Of a stretch of 64,000 nucleotides of DNA, positions 38,603 to 45,613 are shown piece by piece. The stretch is from IMG/VR virus record IMGVR_UViG_3300028837_002886, positions 1 to 64,000 of that record; one strand, 5' to 3'. Position numbers and translations under genes: made by a program. The stretch is from a virus. The notes under the pieces are model-generated. The model saw only the letters and a list, made by a program, of their open reading frames with translations. It did not search any database and was not told where the DNA came from. Within the stretch, counting starts at the first letter, position 1. Every line of letters begins with the position of its first letter.

Positions 38603-40184
38603 TATTTTCACCTTGAATAAATTTATTCGCCAAATCGATATATTCTTGTGAGATATCGAAACCAAGCCAACGGTATTTTCTATTATATTTATTGTTTAGC
38701 CTGACAGCAGCCTGTGCACTGGATCCCGAACCAACAAAAGGATCCACAATAAGACCATCTTCAGGCAAATACAATTCAATAAATCTCATTGGTAAGTCAA
38801 CCGAAAAGGGGGCAGGATGATTGCGGACTTTTGTGTTGGTGGGCGCGATGTCCCAGTTGTCGGTAAACTGCCGCCAAAACACGGCGAAGCTCTCCGCCAA
38901 CGCTTCTTTTGTCTCCTCTTCGCCTTTCTTAATAGCACTTATCAAAGACCTCGAAACCTGTGATGCCATTTTTGTTTTCAGCTGTGTTACGTTGTCTTCG
39001 TAAATCTGTTTAAGAGCGCGATTGATTTTAGTAGGGGTTAAATCGCTCTCTTTTTTTAGCTTCGGCCTCACCTTAAGCAAGGCTTTTTCAGCCAAATCTG
39101 AAATAGTTTCGCTATAACCCTCTAAAACTTTATTAACGTAGTTTAATGACACACTTGCTATATTATCTTTAATTATCTTTTTGTCCAAATCGCTTCCGGT
39201 CATACTTTTTTTTAACTTTTCTTTGATGTCTAATGTGGTTTTATCATACCAAACGTTATAAAGCTGATCTTTCACCTGTTTCAAATCAATACACGTGTGG
39301 TTTGTTATATCATCACCTTTGGTAAGTATCCAGATATACTCTGTAATCGGATTTGGTCTGTAAACTTGCGAGGCCTCGTCTTTGAGGGTTTGTTTTATTT
39401 CTTTTTGCTTTTTATTCTCGGATAATAATTCTAATACGCGAATGTTATTGTTAAGCTCAAGCCTGTCGTTATCCAGGTTGCGATATTCATCCGTATCCTC
39501 ATTGCCATCTTTTTTGAGTTCTCGTAGTTTCGCCAGCAAAGCTTTTTTTAGATCCTTGTATTCGCTCAGCTTTTGTGCTGGCTCAGGCAGGTCCTTGAAT
39601 TTCTTTATTGCCTTTAGCCTGTCTTGATATTTCTGGTAAGAAAGGATGTAGGAGCCAGTTCTTTGTTTGCCAGCACCGAGAGGTTTGACCCACATGATTT
39701 GCTCTTGAAATGTAAAACCGACATCTACGGCTATATTCAGCAAATCAATTCCAGTCGGACGCTTCTGTCCTTCGGCCATTATGTTTGATATGTTGAGGCC
39801 GAACACTCCGCCATCTTTGAGAGCAACATAAGCCGAGGACATCCATTCCTTCATTTGTATTAGATAATCTTCATAAGGTTGGCTGTCGTCATAGGAATAT
39901 TCTTTGCTTTTTCCATCTTCATAAGCTTTGCCTGCACAATAGGGAGGCGATGTAAATATGGCATCTACTCGATCACGAAGACGCAACAGGCCTGTGCGGC
40001 AATCTTCCAGGTGGTTCTTGTTTTCTTCCAAGCCCTCTTTTATATCTATTACTTCTCTTTTGGCTTCTTTGAATATGTTTCGTGTGAGAGCTCTTTGATT
40101 GAGGCCAGTTATTGAGTTTTCGACTTCATCGAGGTCATATAGCCATACGTCGCCATGGTGCGTTATTTTCAGGTACTTTGGCAT
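38583..40184 (-). CDS. DNA methyltransferase (N4-cytosine or N6-adenine) with long coiled-coil insert
   Basis: 533 residues. The catalytic motif IV SPPY is at 79-82, and the SAM-binding motif I DPFVGSG at 481-487, with GFDISQEYIDLA after it, so the motif order is that of beta-class amino-methyltransferases. Between them lies an unusual insert of more than 200 residues with Lys/Glu/Leu helices (about 160-270 and 330-430), interrupted by RPNPITEYIWILTKG. No restriction endonuclease gene is next to it, so it is an orphan methylase, probably protecting phage DNA or regulating it. Target sequence cannot be read from the protein. A strong GGAG precedes the ATG. Confidence 0.9.
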   Translation of the reverse strand: MPKYLKITHHGDVWLYDLDEVENSITGLNQRALTRNIFKEAKREVIDIKEGLEENKNHLEDCRTGLLRLRDRVDAIFTSPPYCAGKAYEDGKSKEYSYDDSQPYEDYLIQMKEWMSSAYVALKDGGVFGLNISNIMAEGQKRPTGIDLLNIAVDVGFTFQEQIMWVKPLGAGKQRTGSYILSYQKYQDRLKAIKKFKDLPEPAQKLSEYKDLKKALLAKLRELKKDGNEDTDEYRNLDNDRLELNNNIRVLELLSENKKQKEIKQTLKDEASQVYRPNPITEYIWILTKGDDITNHTCIDLKQVKDQLYNVWYDKTTLDIKEKLKKSMTGSDLDKKIIKDNIASVSLNYVNKVLEGYSETISDLAEKALLKVRPKLKKESDLTPTKINRALKQIYEDNVTQLKTKMASQVSRSLISAIKKGEEETKEALAESFAVFWRQFTDNWDIAPTNTKVRNHPAPFSVDLPMRFIELYLPEDGLIVDPFVGSGSSAQAAVRLNNKYNRKYRWLGFDISQEYIDLANKFIQGENNGNNGC

Positions 40185-40211
40185 CTTAACTCCGGTTTGC
40201 TTGTGTATATA

Positions 40212-40436
40212 CTATATATGCTTTCTGAACTTTAGCTTATAAAACAAAAAAGCGCTGACTGGGATGATAGCAAAGTTTAGGAAAACATACAAGAGGACGT
40301 TTCGAACGGTGAATGGAACTGTGAACATCATAAGAAATACCGCGCTTATTGCACCCGTGATAGCACTACAGCAGATGCCAAACAAAATAGAGGCGACTCT
40401 TCTACATCGGTGTTTTACTTCTTTAAGTTTATACAT
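40212..40436 (-). CDS. Small inner-membrane protein with two transmembrane helices
   Basis: 74 residues. Two hydrophobic segments, about 15-36 (ASILFGICCSAITGAISAVF) and 46-66 (NVLLYVFLNFAIIPVSAFLF), are joined by a short loop, with basic residues at both ends, so both termini are predicted to be cytoplasmic. GGAG lies upstream of the ATG. Size and topology would fit a holin or antiholin, but many phage orphans look like this and no lysin gene is nearby, so I leave it as unknown. Confidence 0.7.
   Translation of the reverse strand: MYKLKEVKHRCRRVASILFGICCSAITGAISAVFLMMFTVPFTVRNVLLYVFLNFAIIPVSAFLFYKLKFRKHI
40213..40224 (-). promoter_or_regulatory. AAAGCATATATA motif, copy 1 (candidate promoter element)
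   Basis: This 12-base sequence on the minus strand occurs exactly three times in the window (also 42068-42079 and 43364-43375), each time at the very end of one gene and just upstream of the next. Here it overlaps the stop of the 40212 gene and ends 28 bases before the methyltransferase start. The A/T-rich part may be a -10-like or phage-specific promoter element; this is inference from repetition and position. Confidence 0.5.
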
Positions 40437-40597
40437 TTTCGTTTAGACTCCACATAGCACATATATTTAAAATTGGATCCCCAGCATTTACGTCTCTCTG
40501 AGCACTTGCCACAACCGCACAATATATTACCTTCGTTTACGATGGCCCTGCGTAATTGTTCCAGGTACCAATTGGTTTTCCGGAACATATCTCTCAT
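40415..40597 (-). CDS. Small Cys-rich protein
   Basis: 60 residues, helical start, then a cysteine cluster: CGCGKCSERRKC, followed by C-x-V-E-S-K-R-K-C. Six cysteines in 30 residues suggest metal binding or an Fe-S site. It does not show the AK-x-LLL start of the other Cys-rich proteins at 46.9-47.9 and 56.6-57.1 kb. It overlaps the membrane protein gene downstream. Function unknown; the start could also be the internal ATG at 40588. Confidence 0.6.
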   Translation of the reverse strand: MRDMFRKTNWYLEQLRRAIVNEGNILCGCGKCSERRKCWGSNFKYMCYVESKRKCINLKK

Positions 40598-40617
40598 TTC
40601 GTTGAACTGCTCTATGT

Positions 40618-41025
40618 TTATTGTTCATACTCCTTGATGTATTCCGATAGATAATTGTGTACGGTATCCCCGCCTCCCTCCCAGGGCGACTCGATCCATT
40701 TATAATCCCCGTTTATTTCTACTATTTTAATTTCACCTTCGATGTAATCCCTTTGGCCCTCCATATAGGCATACTCCATAGACATCCTTAAAGAAGCTGC
40801 CGCTCCTTCGTATTGTTCCTCTTCTTTGACTTCAGGTGCTTTTTTCACAGGGTTTTCTTGTACTGCGGTAGTGAGTCCTGGATACTTTTCAGCGTCTCGT
40901 TCGTTTCTAACAGAACTTATTATGCAAAGCAGGATGAAAAAAACAACCACAATCACGGAAATCACAAGCCAATGTTTTCGGAAAAATGTAGACAATTTCA
41001 ATCTAAACCTAAACAAACTGCTCAT
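40618..41025 (-). CDS. Single-pass membrane protein
   Basis: The ATG at 41025 (MSSLFRFRLKL) follows GGAGG by seven bases, so it is preferred over an upstream in-frame ATG at 41067; the product is 135 residues. A basic N-terminus precedes one transmembrane helix (LVISVIVVVFFILLCIISSV). The rest is acidic and probably faces the periplasm. No family recognised. It is the first minus-strand gene left of the lone plus-strand gene, so the 62 bases between them must hold divergent start signals. Confidence 0.7.
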   Translation of the reverse strand: MSSLFRFRLKLSTFFRKHWLVISVIVVVFFILLCIISSVRNERDAEKYPGLTTAVQENPVKKAPEVKEEEQYEGAAASLRMSMEYAYMEGQRDYIEGEIKIVEINGDYKWIESPWEGGGDTVHNYLSEYIKEYEQ

Positions 41026-41087
41026 TTGATGTCCTCCTTTTTTTCCTCTATATCTATGTATCCGCAAAGATAAAATTGAGGTAAATT

Positions 41088-41369
41088 ATGGACTTCACAA
41101 AGGGTGATATTATAAAGTTTGGTGAGATGTTGGTGTTTATCCGCGAGCCCAAAGAAATCGGCATCATTTTCGCCAAGAGGCCCGATTGGCTTCCCGGCGA
41201 ACGTACAAACGAAATGTATATTTTTTTGAAGCCCTATGGTCTTACTCAAATGGCGCCATCAGGGACGTACGGTTGGGGATGGGAAGAGCTAACGATTGAC
41301 GATAAGGATCAAATAAACAAGAAGATTAATATAGAAGTAGCTAAACGTTTTGTTAAGTGGATGTTCTAA
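41088..41369 (+). CDS. Small hypothetical protein, the only plus-strand gene in the window
   Basis: 93 residues starting MDFTKGDIIKFGEMLVFI. GAGG precedes the ATG at five to six bases. The composition is that of a normal small beta-barrel-like protein (GDIIKFGEMLVFIREPKEIG, then EMYIFLKPYG), unlike the antisense frame at 41022-41249, which has no ribosome site. Its stop lies 3 bases from the 3' end of the convergent nuclease gene. No function recognised. Its isolation in reverse orientation suggests separate regulation or recent insertion. Confidence 0.75.
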   Translation: MDFTKGDIIKFGEMLVFIREPKEIGIIFAKRPDWLPGERTNEMYIFLKPYGLTQMAPSGTYGWGWEELTIDDKDQINKKINIEVAKRFVKWMF

Positions 41370-41374
41370 TGTGA

Positions 41375-42049
41375 TTATTCCCACGCAGGACAATCTTCTT
41401 TATAGGCACAAAAATCACACAATCTGTTTTTAGTAGGTGTCCAACTCCTGGTTTTATTTATCCTATTCGCAACATCTTTCAAGTATTCTAAAAAGTAGTC
41501 TATTTCATCTGATGTGTACGTGTTGGAATCTATAGAACCCAGAAAGCTGTAATATACGATAGTTTCTATTTGCTCTGGAGGGATGCTTCTTTCTTTCGAT
41601 AACACCAACGAATAAAACTTTAGTTGTAGATCGTTCATCCCCTTCCAGAATTTTTTGGAAGTTTTAAAGTCTATAATAATCAAACCCTCGTCAGTGGTGT
41701 AAATCTTGTCGCTTTTTCCCGCCAGATACAGGTTGCCGACGTTGGTTTTTATTTTTTGCTCGTTCTCACCCTTGTAGCCTTCGTATTGTTTAATATATTT
41801 GACAGTATTACCTATGGCCATTATGAGATTACTTTCCATGCGCTTGGGAATGTTAAACTCTCTCTTGAGCTGTTGTAAGATATCACTGACCTTTTTATGC
41901 TCATAGAGTTCCATGAAGCGGTGTACATAACTGCCAAAAACTAAAGCGTCGGTCTCTGGCTGCGGTTTTTCAATCCTGTCAACATAGCGCCACTTATACT
42001 GTAATTTACATATTTCGTAGGTTTTAATTAAACTTGGGGATAAGTACAT
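41375..42049 (-). CDS. RecB/Cas4-family PD-(D/E)XK nuclease with probable Fe-S cluster
   Basis: 224 residues. H43 (FGSYVHRFME), D114 (AGKSDKI) and D127-x-K129 (IIIDFKTSKK) are the RecB-nuclease catalytic residues. C14, C211, C214 and C220 (CDFCAYKEDC) match the four-cysteine Fe-S cage of Cas4 and AddB-type nucleases. Such enzymes resect or process DNA ends in recombination. No Cas1, Cas2 or CRISPR array is present, so a phage recombination or host-DNA degradation role is likely. The AAAGCATATATA motif lies 18 bases before its start. Confidence 0.9.
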   Translation of the reverse strand: MYLSPSLIKTYEICKLQYKWRYVDRIEKPQPETDALVFGSYVHRFMELYEHKKVSDILQQLKREFNIPKRMESNLIMAIGNTVKYIKQYEGYKGENEQKIKTNVGNLYLAGKSDKIYTTDEGLIIIDFKTSKKFWKGMNDLQLKFYSLVLSKERSIPPEQIETIVYYSFLGSIDSNTYTSDEIDYFLEYLKDVANRINKTRSWTPTKNRLCDFCAYKEDCPAWE

Positions 42050-42067
42050 ATCACATCCTGATGAGAT

Positions 42068-42079
42068 TATATATGCTTT
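42068..42079 (-). promoter_or_regulatory. AAAGCATATATA motif, copy 2
   Basis: Exact second copy of the 12-base motif. It begins one base after the TGA of the 42081 gene and ends 18 bases before the ATG of the Cas4/RecB-like nuclease; the sequence continues as ATATAATC. See copy 1 for interpretation. Confidence 0.5.
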
Positions 42080-42080
42080 G

Positions 42081-42452
42081 TCATTTGGTCAGATATGACA
42101 AATCCATAATAAAGAACTTAACAAGCAGATCTCTCTTTCCTTGACTGGTGCTCACAAGAAGGCTCGATTTGCTCAACCTGGTGAATTGCTTCGACACAAA
42201 ACTGCCGGTTGTGCCTCGGAATATATCACGCCAGTATATTCTTCCATCCTTGACGTCTGTTATCTGTATAAGTATATCTGAACCGAACAAACCACCAGCT
42301 GGCCGTTGGGTTTCTCCCCAATATACCTCACCAACTGTAAATGTTTTTGGGTCTTCCCATTTGTTTCCAGGTATGGTTGCTGACTTCATAACATTATCTT
42401 TGGCCAAAAAAATACCCGCGCGAGGGTTATCTAATACAACACCGGAAAACAC
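42081..42452 (-). CDS. Hypothetical protein, start uncertain
   Basis: The open frame from the GTG at 42452 encodes 123 residues; the first ATG (MKSATIPGNKWED, 42389) gives 102. The region between contains a strong hairpin followed by seven T's (see 42406-42462), so I suspect the shorter form, though neither start has a clear ribosome site. The body has beta-like segments (TVGEVYWGETQRPAGGLFGS, then ILIQITDVKDGRIYW) and a basic helical end. No family recognised. Confidence 0.6.
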   Translation of the reverse strand: MFSGVVLDNPRAGIFLAKDNVMKSATIPGNKWEDPKTFTVGEVYWGETQRPAGGLFGSDILIQITDVKDGRIYWRDIFRGTTGSFVSKQFTRLSKSSLLVSTSQGKRDLLVKFFIMDLSYLTK

Positions 42453-42462
42453 TTCGCGCGGG
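42406..42462 (-). terminator. GC-rich hairpin plus T-run: terminator or leader attenuator
   Basis: On the minus strand CCCGCGCGA (42462-42454) pairs perfectly with TCGCGCGGG (42423-42415) across a 30-base loop, followed by TA and seven T's (42412-42406). This has the features of an intrinsic terminator, but the loop is long and the element overlaps the possible 5' end of the 42081 gene. A perfect TATAAT lies just upstream (42478-42473), so the hairpin could be in a leader and act as an attenuator. Interpretation uncertain. Confidence 0.5.
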
Positions 42463-42559
42463 GAGAAACTGAATTATATGTGATCGTCAAGCGCCGGCCG
42501 CAAGGTGACGCCTAACTGTCAGTCATCGTCAGCAAGGATTATCTTAGTGATACAATAGC

Positions 42560-43054
42560 TCACGATTGCTGCTGTTTGAAGAAAGATTCGTTTGGAAATT
42601 TTAGTATATTGTCAAGCAGGCACACTAAAAAGTCTTCATACTTGACAAATCTAACGCTGGCATTATACAATATCGCTTCGTTTTCTCCGTCTATAAAGGC
42701 AAGTATTTTTCTATTATTATATTTTACTATTACAATGGGCTGTTTATTCGCTCTGTGGGCATCTTCACAAGCTTGTTTCCACCAATCAAGCCATTCTGTT
42801 TCCTTGGCGTCGCCAAGCAGACCCCAAAGACTAAACTCTTTGCGAGATTTACATTCAACTGAAAATCTGAAGTTCTTGGGGCAGATTATATCACCGGTTA
42901 AGATACCCTTGGCTTCTTCGGTGAGTATATCTTTTTGTGCTGTTCCTATTGCGCCAGACGTAGGAACACGATTAAATGGTTGATTAAATCTTTCTTTTAA
43001 TATCCCGCAAACCTGACGCTCGAAGGCGTTACCCTTGTGCTTGCTCTGAATCAT
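42560..43054 (-). CDS. PD-(D/E)XK nuclease / Holliday-junction-resolvase-like protein
   Basis: 164 residues from the ATG at 43054 (MIQSKHKGNAFERQV); a TTG at 43066 is possible but its AGGA is too close. The pattern of a resolvase-type nuclease is clear: GNAFERQVCGILKERF with a conserved Glu, then PTSGA, then GDIICPKNFRFSVECKSRKE, where the Asp and the E-x-K form the catalytic site. Such enzymes cut branched DNA during replication and packaging. A 105-base intergenic stretch follows it with a hairpin and a TATAAT. Confidence 0.78.
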   Translation of the reverse strand: MIQSKHKGNAFERQVCGILKERFNQPFNRVPTSGAIGTAQKDILTEEAKGILTGDIICPKNFRFSVECKSRKEFSLWGLLGDAKETEWLDWWKQACEDAHRANKQPIVIVKYNNRKILAFIDGENEAILYNASVRFVKYEDFLVCLLDNILKFPNESFFKQQQS

Positions 43055-43358
43055 TGTATTTTTCAATTTCCTTTTTGGTGCTATTTATTAGATCGTTTAA
43101 CATTTCGGTTCTGTCTTTTGTTCTATCATAGGTGAAATGTATATCAGAAAATTTTTCATATGAGCCGTTCTGGGTAGGATTATCAAAAACAATAAAAGGT
43201 ATTTCTATTCTCGTTCTCCCAATACTTAAGTCTATAGCCGCGTGTACTTGTTCGTATAAAAGAGCGTAAGGGCTGTGCTGCCCACGGTACAAAAGGCGAA
43301 TAAAATTATCTGCTTCTATTGCTATTTCCTTAATGTGCAGGAGGTCGATATTATTCAC
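43029..43358 (-). CDS. Hypothetical protein, GTG start
   Basis: 109 residues starting at GTG 43358 (MNNIDLLHIKEIAIEAD). It has a helical N-terminus, then RTRIEIPFIVFDNPTQNG and a helical, charged end. No family recognised. Its 3' end overlaps the nuclease gene by 26 bases, and the AAAGCATATATA motif ends five bases before the start, so if that motif is a promoter the mRNA would be nearly leaderless. Confidence 0.65.
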   Translation of the reverse strand: MNNIDLLHIKEIAIEADNFIRLLYRGQHSPYALLYEQVHAAIDLSIGRTRIEIPFIVFDNPTQNGSYEKFSDIHFTYDRTKDRTEMLNDLINSTKKEIEKYNDSEQAQG

Positions 43359-43363
43359 ATAGT

Positions 43364-43375
43364 TATATATGCTTT
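43364..43375 (-). promoter_or_regulatory. AAAGCATATATA motif, copy 3
   Basis: Exact third copy of the 12-base motif, overlapping the TAA stop of the 43374 gene and ending five bases before the GTG of the 43029 gene. A looser relative (GAAGCATAGATATATACA) lies at the stop of the 57094 gene, directly before the 57084 start. Confidence 0.5.
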
Positions 43376-44120
43376 ATGGTTTGAGGGCTTTTTTGACACC
43401 GAAGGCCGTGGCTAATGTGCCAAGTATTACTGTGTTTTTGAGGGTCAAAATCCACTCTAACTTGAACCAATCAACATTGTAGTGAAAGAAATCAGGATTG
43501 ACTTTATCGAGCCACTTGTAATACTTTTGAAACTTCATAGCTGACCGGTTCTTTCTGAAATAGGTATTCAGATTCCTACAGAGAAAAGTGGTGAGAAAAG
43601 CCCGGGAGTATTTCGTCATTGGCAAATCTGGTATCGGAACTGTCCACTTAATAAACACTTTGTTTGGGATATAACCGATTGTCGCCTTGGCATTTTTCAG
43701 AGTATCTTTAAACCAGGTGTTATGATCAAAAGCGAAAGTTATAGTTCTGTCGTCCAGTTTTTTTATGACTATATATTTGCTTTTTTTGTCTGAGTTGGAT
43801 AGGATCCTGTCTTTCAACCAGGATATTATGTCATTGCGAGTATATATCAACTTTTCTTTGGGAGTTATCCACAAATAATCCCACTTGAATATCATAGTGC
43901 CCATGTGGTCGCCGGAATAAACAAACGTTACTGTCAAAGGGTTGGCGCCTGGTTTTTTCTTTGGAATGGGCTTGTTGAGTTCAGCTGGAGCGAAGTCGCT
44001 TGTTCCAGCCGGTTTTATAGAGTAACCTGGAGCCGTATATCGCTTAGTGTGAAATGTTTTGATAGCGTGTGCGCCAACGATACCTATTGCCGCGGCTTTG
44101 AGTATTTTGCTTATTTTCAT
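43374..44120 (-). CDS. Hypothetical protein with hydrophobic N-terminus
   Basis: 248 residues, basic (many Lys). Residues 6-20 (LKAAAIGIVGAHAIK) are hydrophobic and could be a short membrane anchor or amphipathic helix; a similar Ala/Gly-rich stretch occurs at the C-terminus (LGTLATAFGVKKALK). The middle alternates beta strands (NPLTVTFVYSGDHMGTMIFK). No domain recognised. It lies directly downstream of the 44138 gene. Confidence 0.65.
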   Translation of the reverse strand: MKISKILKAAAIGIVGAHAIKTFHTKRYTAPGYSIKPAGTSDFAPAELNKPIPKKKPGANPLTVTFVYSGDHMGTMIFKWDYLWITPKEKLIYTRNDIISWLKDRILSNSDKKSKYIVIKKLDDRTITFAFDHNTWFKDTLKNAKATIGYIPNKVFIKWTVPIPDLPMTKYSRAFLTTFLCRNLNTYFRKNRSAMKFQKYYKWLDKVNPDFFHYNVDWFKLEWILTLKNTVILGTLATAFGVKKALKP

Positions 44121-44137
44121 TAATGTGATCTCGGAGA

Positions 44138-44584
44138 TTATTGTTTACTATCTTTCTCGTCATCGTAGCGAGCCTGAGGATTTCTTTTGTAGTTCTCTCT
44201 GCTCCAACTTCTTTCTCTGTCAAGATCGTAAAGCCTCTTGTATTTGAAATCGCTAAATATGCCGTCCGAGTCATAGTCTTTTACACACTCAACTATGACA
44301 GGCAACTTGGACGTAAGCGCGCTGATTTCAGTTAACAGATGAGCCACATAAACTGGTAAACCCGGCAGATTGACCACAACAGGAACACCGGAGCAGAAAT
44401 AATCCTTATTTTTTTCTACGATGTCATGTACTTGTATATAAGTGCTGTGCTTCTTGAGATTGAGAGAGGCTCTAATGTGTACCTGTTCAACATTAGATAT
44501 TTCGTGGTCTTTCTTTATTGCCTTTATTATCCCATCGGACAAGAGGGCACCAAAGTTCAACAGATATGCTTTCTCCACGCTCAT
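44138..44584 (-). CDS. Small Rossmann-like protein resembling CRISPR-associated Csx15-type proteins (tentative)
   Basis: 148 residues; AGGAG precedes the ATG. The start YLLNFGALLSDGIIKAI, then QVHDIVEKN, and above all VVVNLPGLPVYVAHLLTEIS followed by KLPVIVEC (69-100), recall from memory the Csx15-type family found beside type III CRISPR systems, where the strand-loop PGL and the following helix are conserved. If right, it may bind or degrade cyclic oligoadenylate and counter type III immunity. The match is from memory and a short motif; a generic Rossmann-like phage protein is the main alternative. The last 40 residues are charged and probably disordered. Confidence 0.55.
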   Translation of the reverse strand: MSVEKAYLLNFGALLSDGIIKAIKKDHEISNVEQVHIRASLNLKKHSTYIQVHDIVEKNKDYFCSGVPVVVNLPGLPVYVAHLLTEISALTSKLPVIVECVKDYDSDGIFSDFKYKRLYDLDRERSWSRENYKRNPQARYDDEKDSKQ

Positions 44585-44642
44585 TGTACACTCCTAATTG
44601 TCGACTTGGTGTTATTTCATTTATCTTTATTGGAAAGAAGTA

Positions 44643-44996
44643 TTAGTCTTTATAAAACTTTAAAAAAGTTACAATATAAGCGCGCTTCCACATCGCACGA
44701 CCATTTTCATACAGATACTTTATCTTGTCGCGCTTATTCTCAATATTATACTTAACAGGAGAGTAGTCTGTATCGACAGTGACACTTATTTTTTGTGCGT
44801 CAGGAAGGCCAAGCATTTGAGCAGCCAGCCCTATTGATCGCTTCATATAAGGAAGGCCCTGTGCTCCTGGTTCCGTAAGAGCGACGCGTTCCTTGTGCGA
44901 AATGATAGCAAGGACATGCTGCTCTCTTTTGTCGTCTATGGTGAGCGCTGTATCTTCTTCGTCGAAATCTTTGTAGTTTATTGGTTTTCTTTTCAT
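44643..44996 (-). CDS. Hypothetical protein
   Basis: 117 residues from the ATG at 44996 (MKRKPINYKDFDEED); a GTG lies one codon upstream. It contains EQHVLAIISHKERVALTEPG and KISVTVDTDYSPVKY, alternating strands and helices, and ends in a basic helix. No family recognised. A 58-base gap to the next gene shows no clear promoter. Confidence 0.65.
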   Translation of the reverse strand: MKRKPINYKDFDEEDTALTIDDKREQHVLAIISHKERVALTEPGAQGLPYMKRSIGLAAQMLGLPDAQKISVTVDTDYSPVKYNIENKRDKIKYLYENGRAMWKRAYIVTFLKFYKD

Positions 44997-45009
44997 CACA
45001 AGGTTATCT

Positions 45010-45561
45010 TTAGATGAGGAAGTCTTTTATTTGATTCCAGTTTTCAAATGTGTGTTCGAAGGCGTTGTAATTACGGTTGGCGGGGGTTCTAAAGAGTATC
45101 CCTGTTCCCGAAAAGCGGCGCAAACACAAAGGTCTATCATCAATCATGTAGTTTCCTTTTAATCGCCACTTGTCGGTAATGAATATCATTTGTTCATTTT
45201 TGATAAAAGGAAAGTATTTATTCAGCCACTGTATTTTCTCGGGGATACAGTTTTTGCATGGAAACGGGGCGGTACAAACATATACTTGATATTTTTCGTT
45301 GAGCAGTTTTAATACTTCCGCGGCATCTGGTTTTGGCTCGAGATTGAACCAAAAGCCCTTTTTAGAGAATATTTTAGTAAGAATCTCAAAACCCTCTTCG
45401 TCGTTATGACCGAAGCATCTATAAAATTCCCATTGATATATTTCTTCCGGGCGCCGATTAGTGCCCATTAATTCGTTGTATCCATCGACGATGCCCACGA
45501 TCATGTCTGCCAGAACATCATCCATATCTACGTATATAATCTTTTTATACATGTATCTCAT
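45010..45561 (-). CDS. 5'(3')-deoxyribonucleotidase-like HAD phosphatase
   Basis: 183 residues. The HAD nucleophile motif VDMDDVLADM (D12 and D14, counting from the first ATG) and the later YMIDDRPLCL acidic motif are those of 5'(3')-deoxyribonucleotidases, which remove phosphate from dNMPs and help set nucleotide pools. Phages encode them with other nucleotide-metabolism genes. ATG at 45561 or 45552 are both possible. Upstream is a TATAAT (45569-45564) directly after the terminator of the cca gene, so it may have its own promoter with hardly any leader. Confidence 0.88.
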   Translation of the reverse strand: MRYMYKKIIYVDMDDVLADMIVGIVDGYNELMGTNRRPEEIYQWEFYRCFGHNDEEGFEILTKIFSKKGFWFNLEPKPDAAEVLKLLNEKYQVYVCTAPFPCKNCIPEKIQWLNKYFPFIKNEQMIFITDKWRLKGNYMIDDRPLCLRRFSGTGILFRTPANRNYNAFEHTFENWNQIKDFLI

Positions 45562-45581
45562 GCTATTATATATGTCATGAC

Positions 45582-45613
45582 AAAAAAAAAAGACAGCTCC
45601 CTAAGGAGCTGCC
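45582..45613 (-). terminator. Rho-independent terminator of the cca gene
   Basis: On the minus strand, GGCAGCTCC TTAG GGAGCTGTC forms a nine-bp stem with a four-base loop and one G-U pair, followed by ten T's (45591-45582). It begins at the base after the TAA of the tRNA nucleotidyltransferase gene. Together with the promoter at 46.9 kb it makes that gene a single-gene transcription unit. Confidence 0.95.

Noticed and set aside
40212-40436. Holin assignment for the two-helix protein
   Set aside because: Topology alone is weak evidence; no endolysin or spanin gene is nearby.
41022-41249. Minus-strand open frame of 75 codons opposite the 41088 gene
   Set aside because: It lacks a ribosome site and covers the divergent control region, while the plus-strand frame has GAGG and a normal protein composition.
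41375-42049. Cas4 as evidence for a phage CRISPR-Cas system
   Set aside because: No Cas1, Cas2 or effector gene and no regular repeat-spacer array is visible. RecB/Cas4-like nucleases are common in phages on their own.
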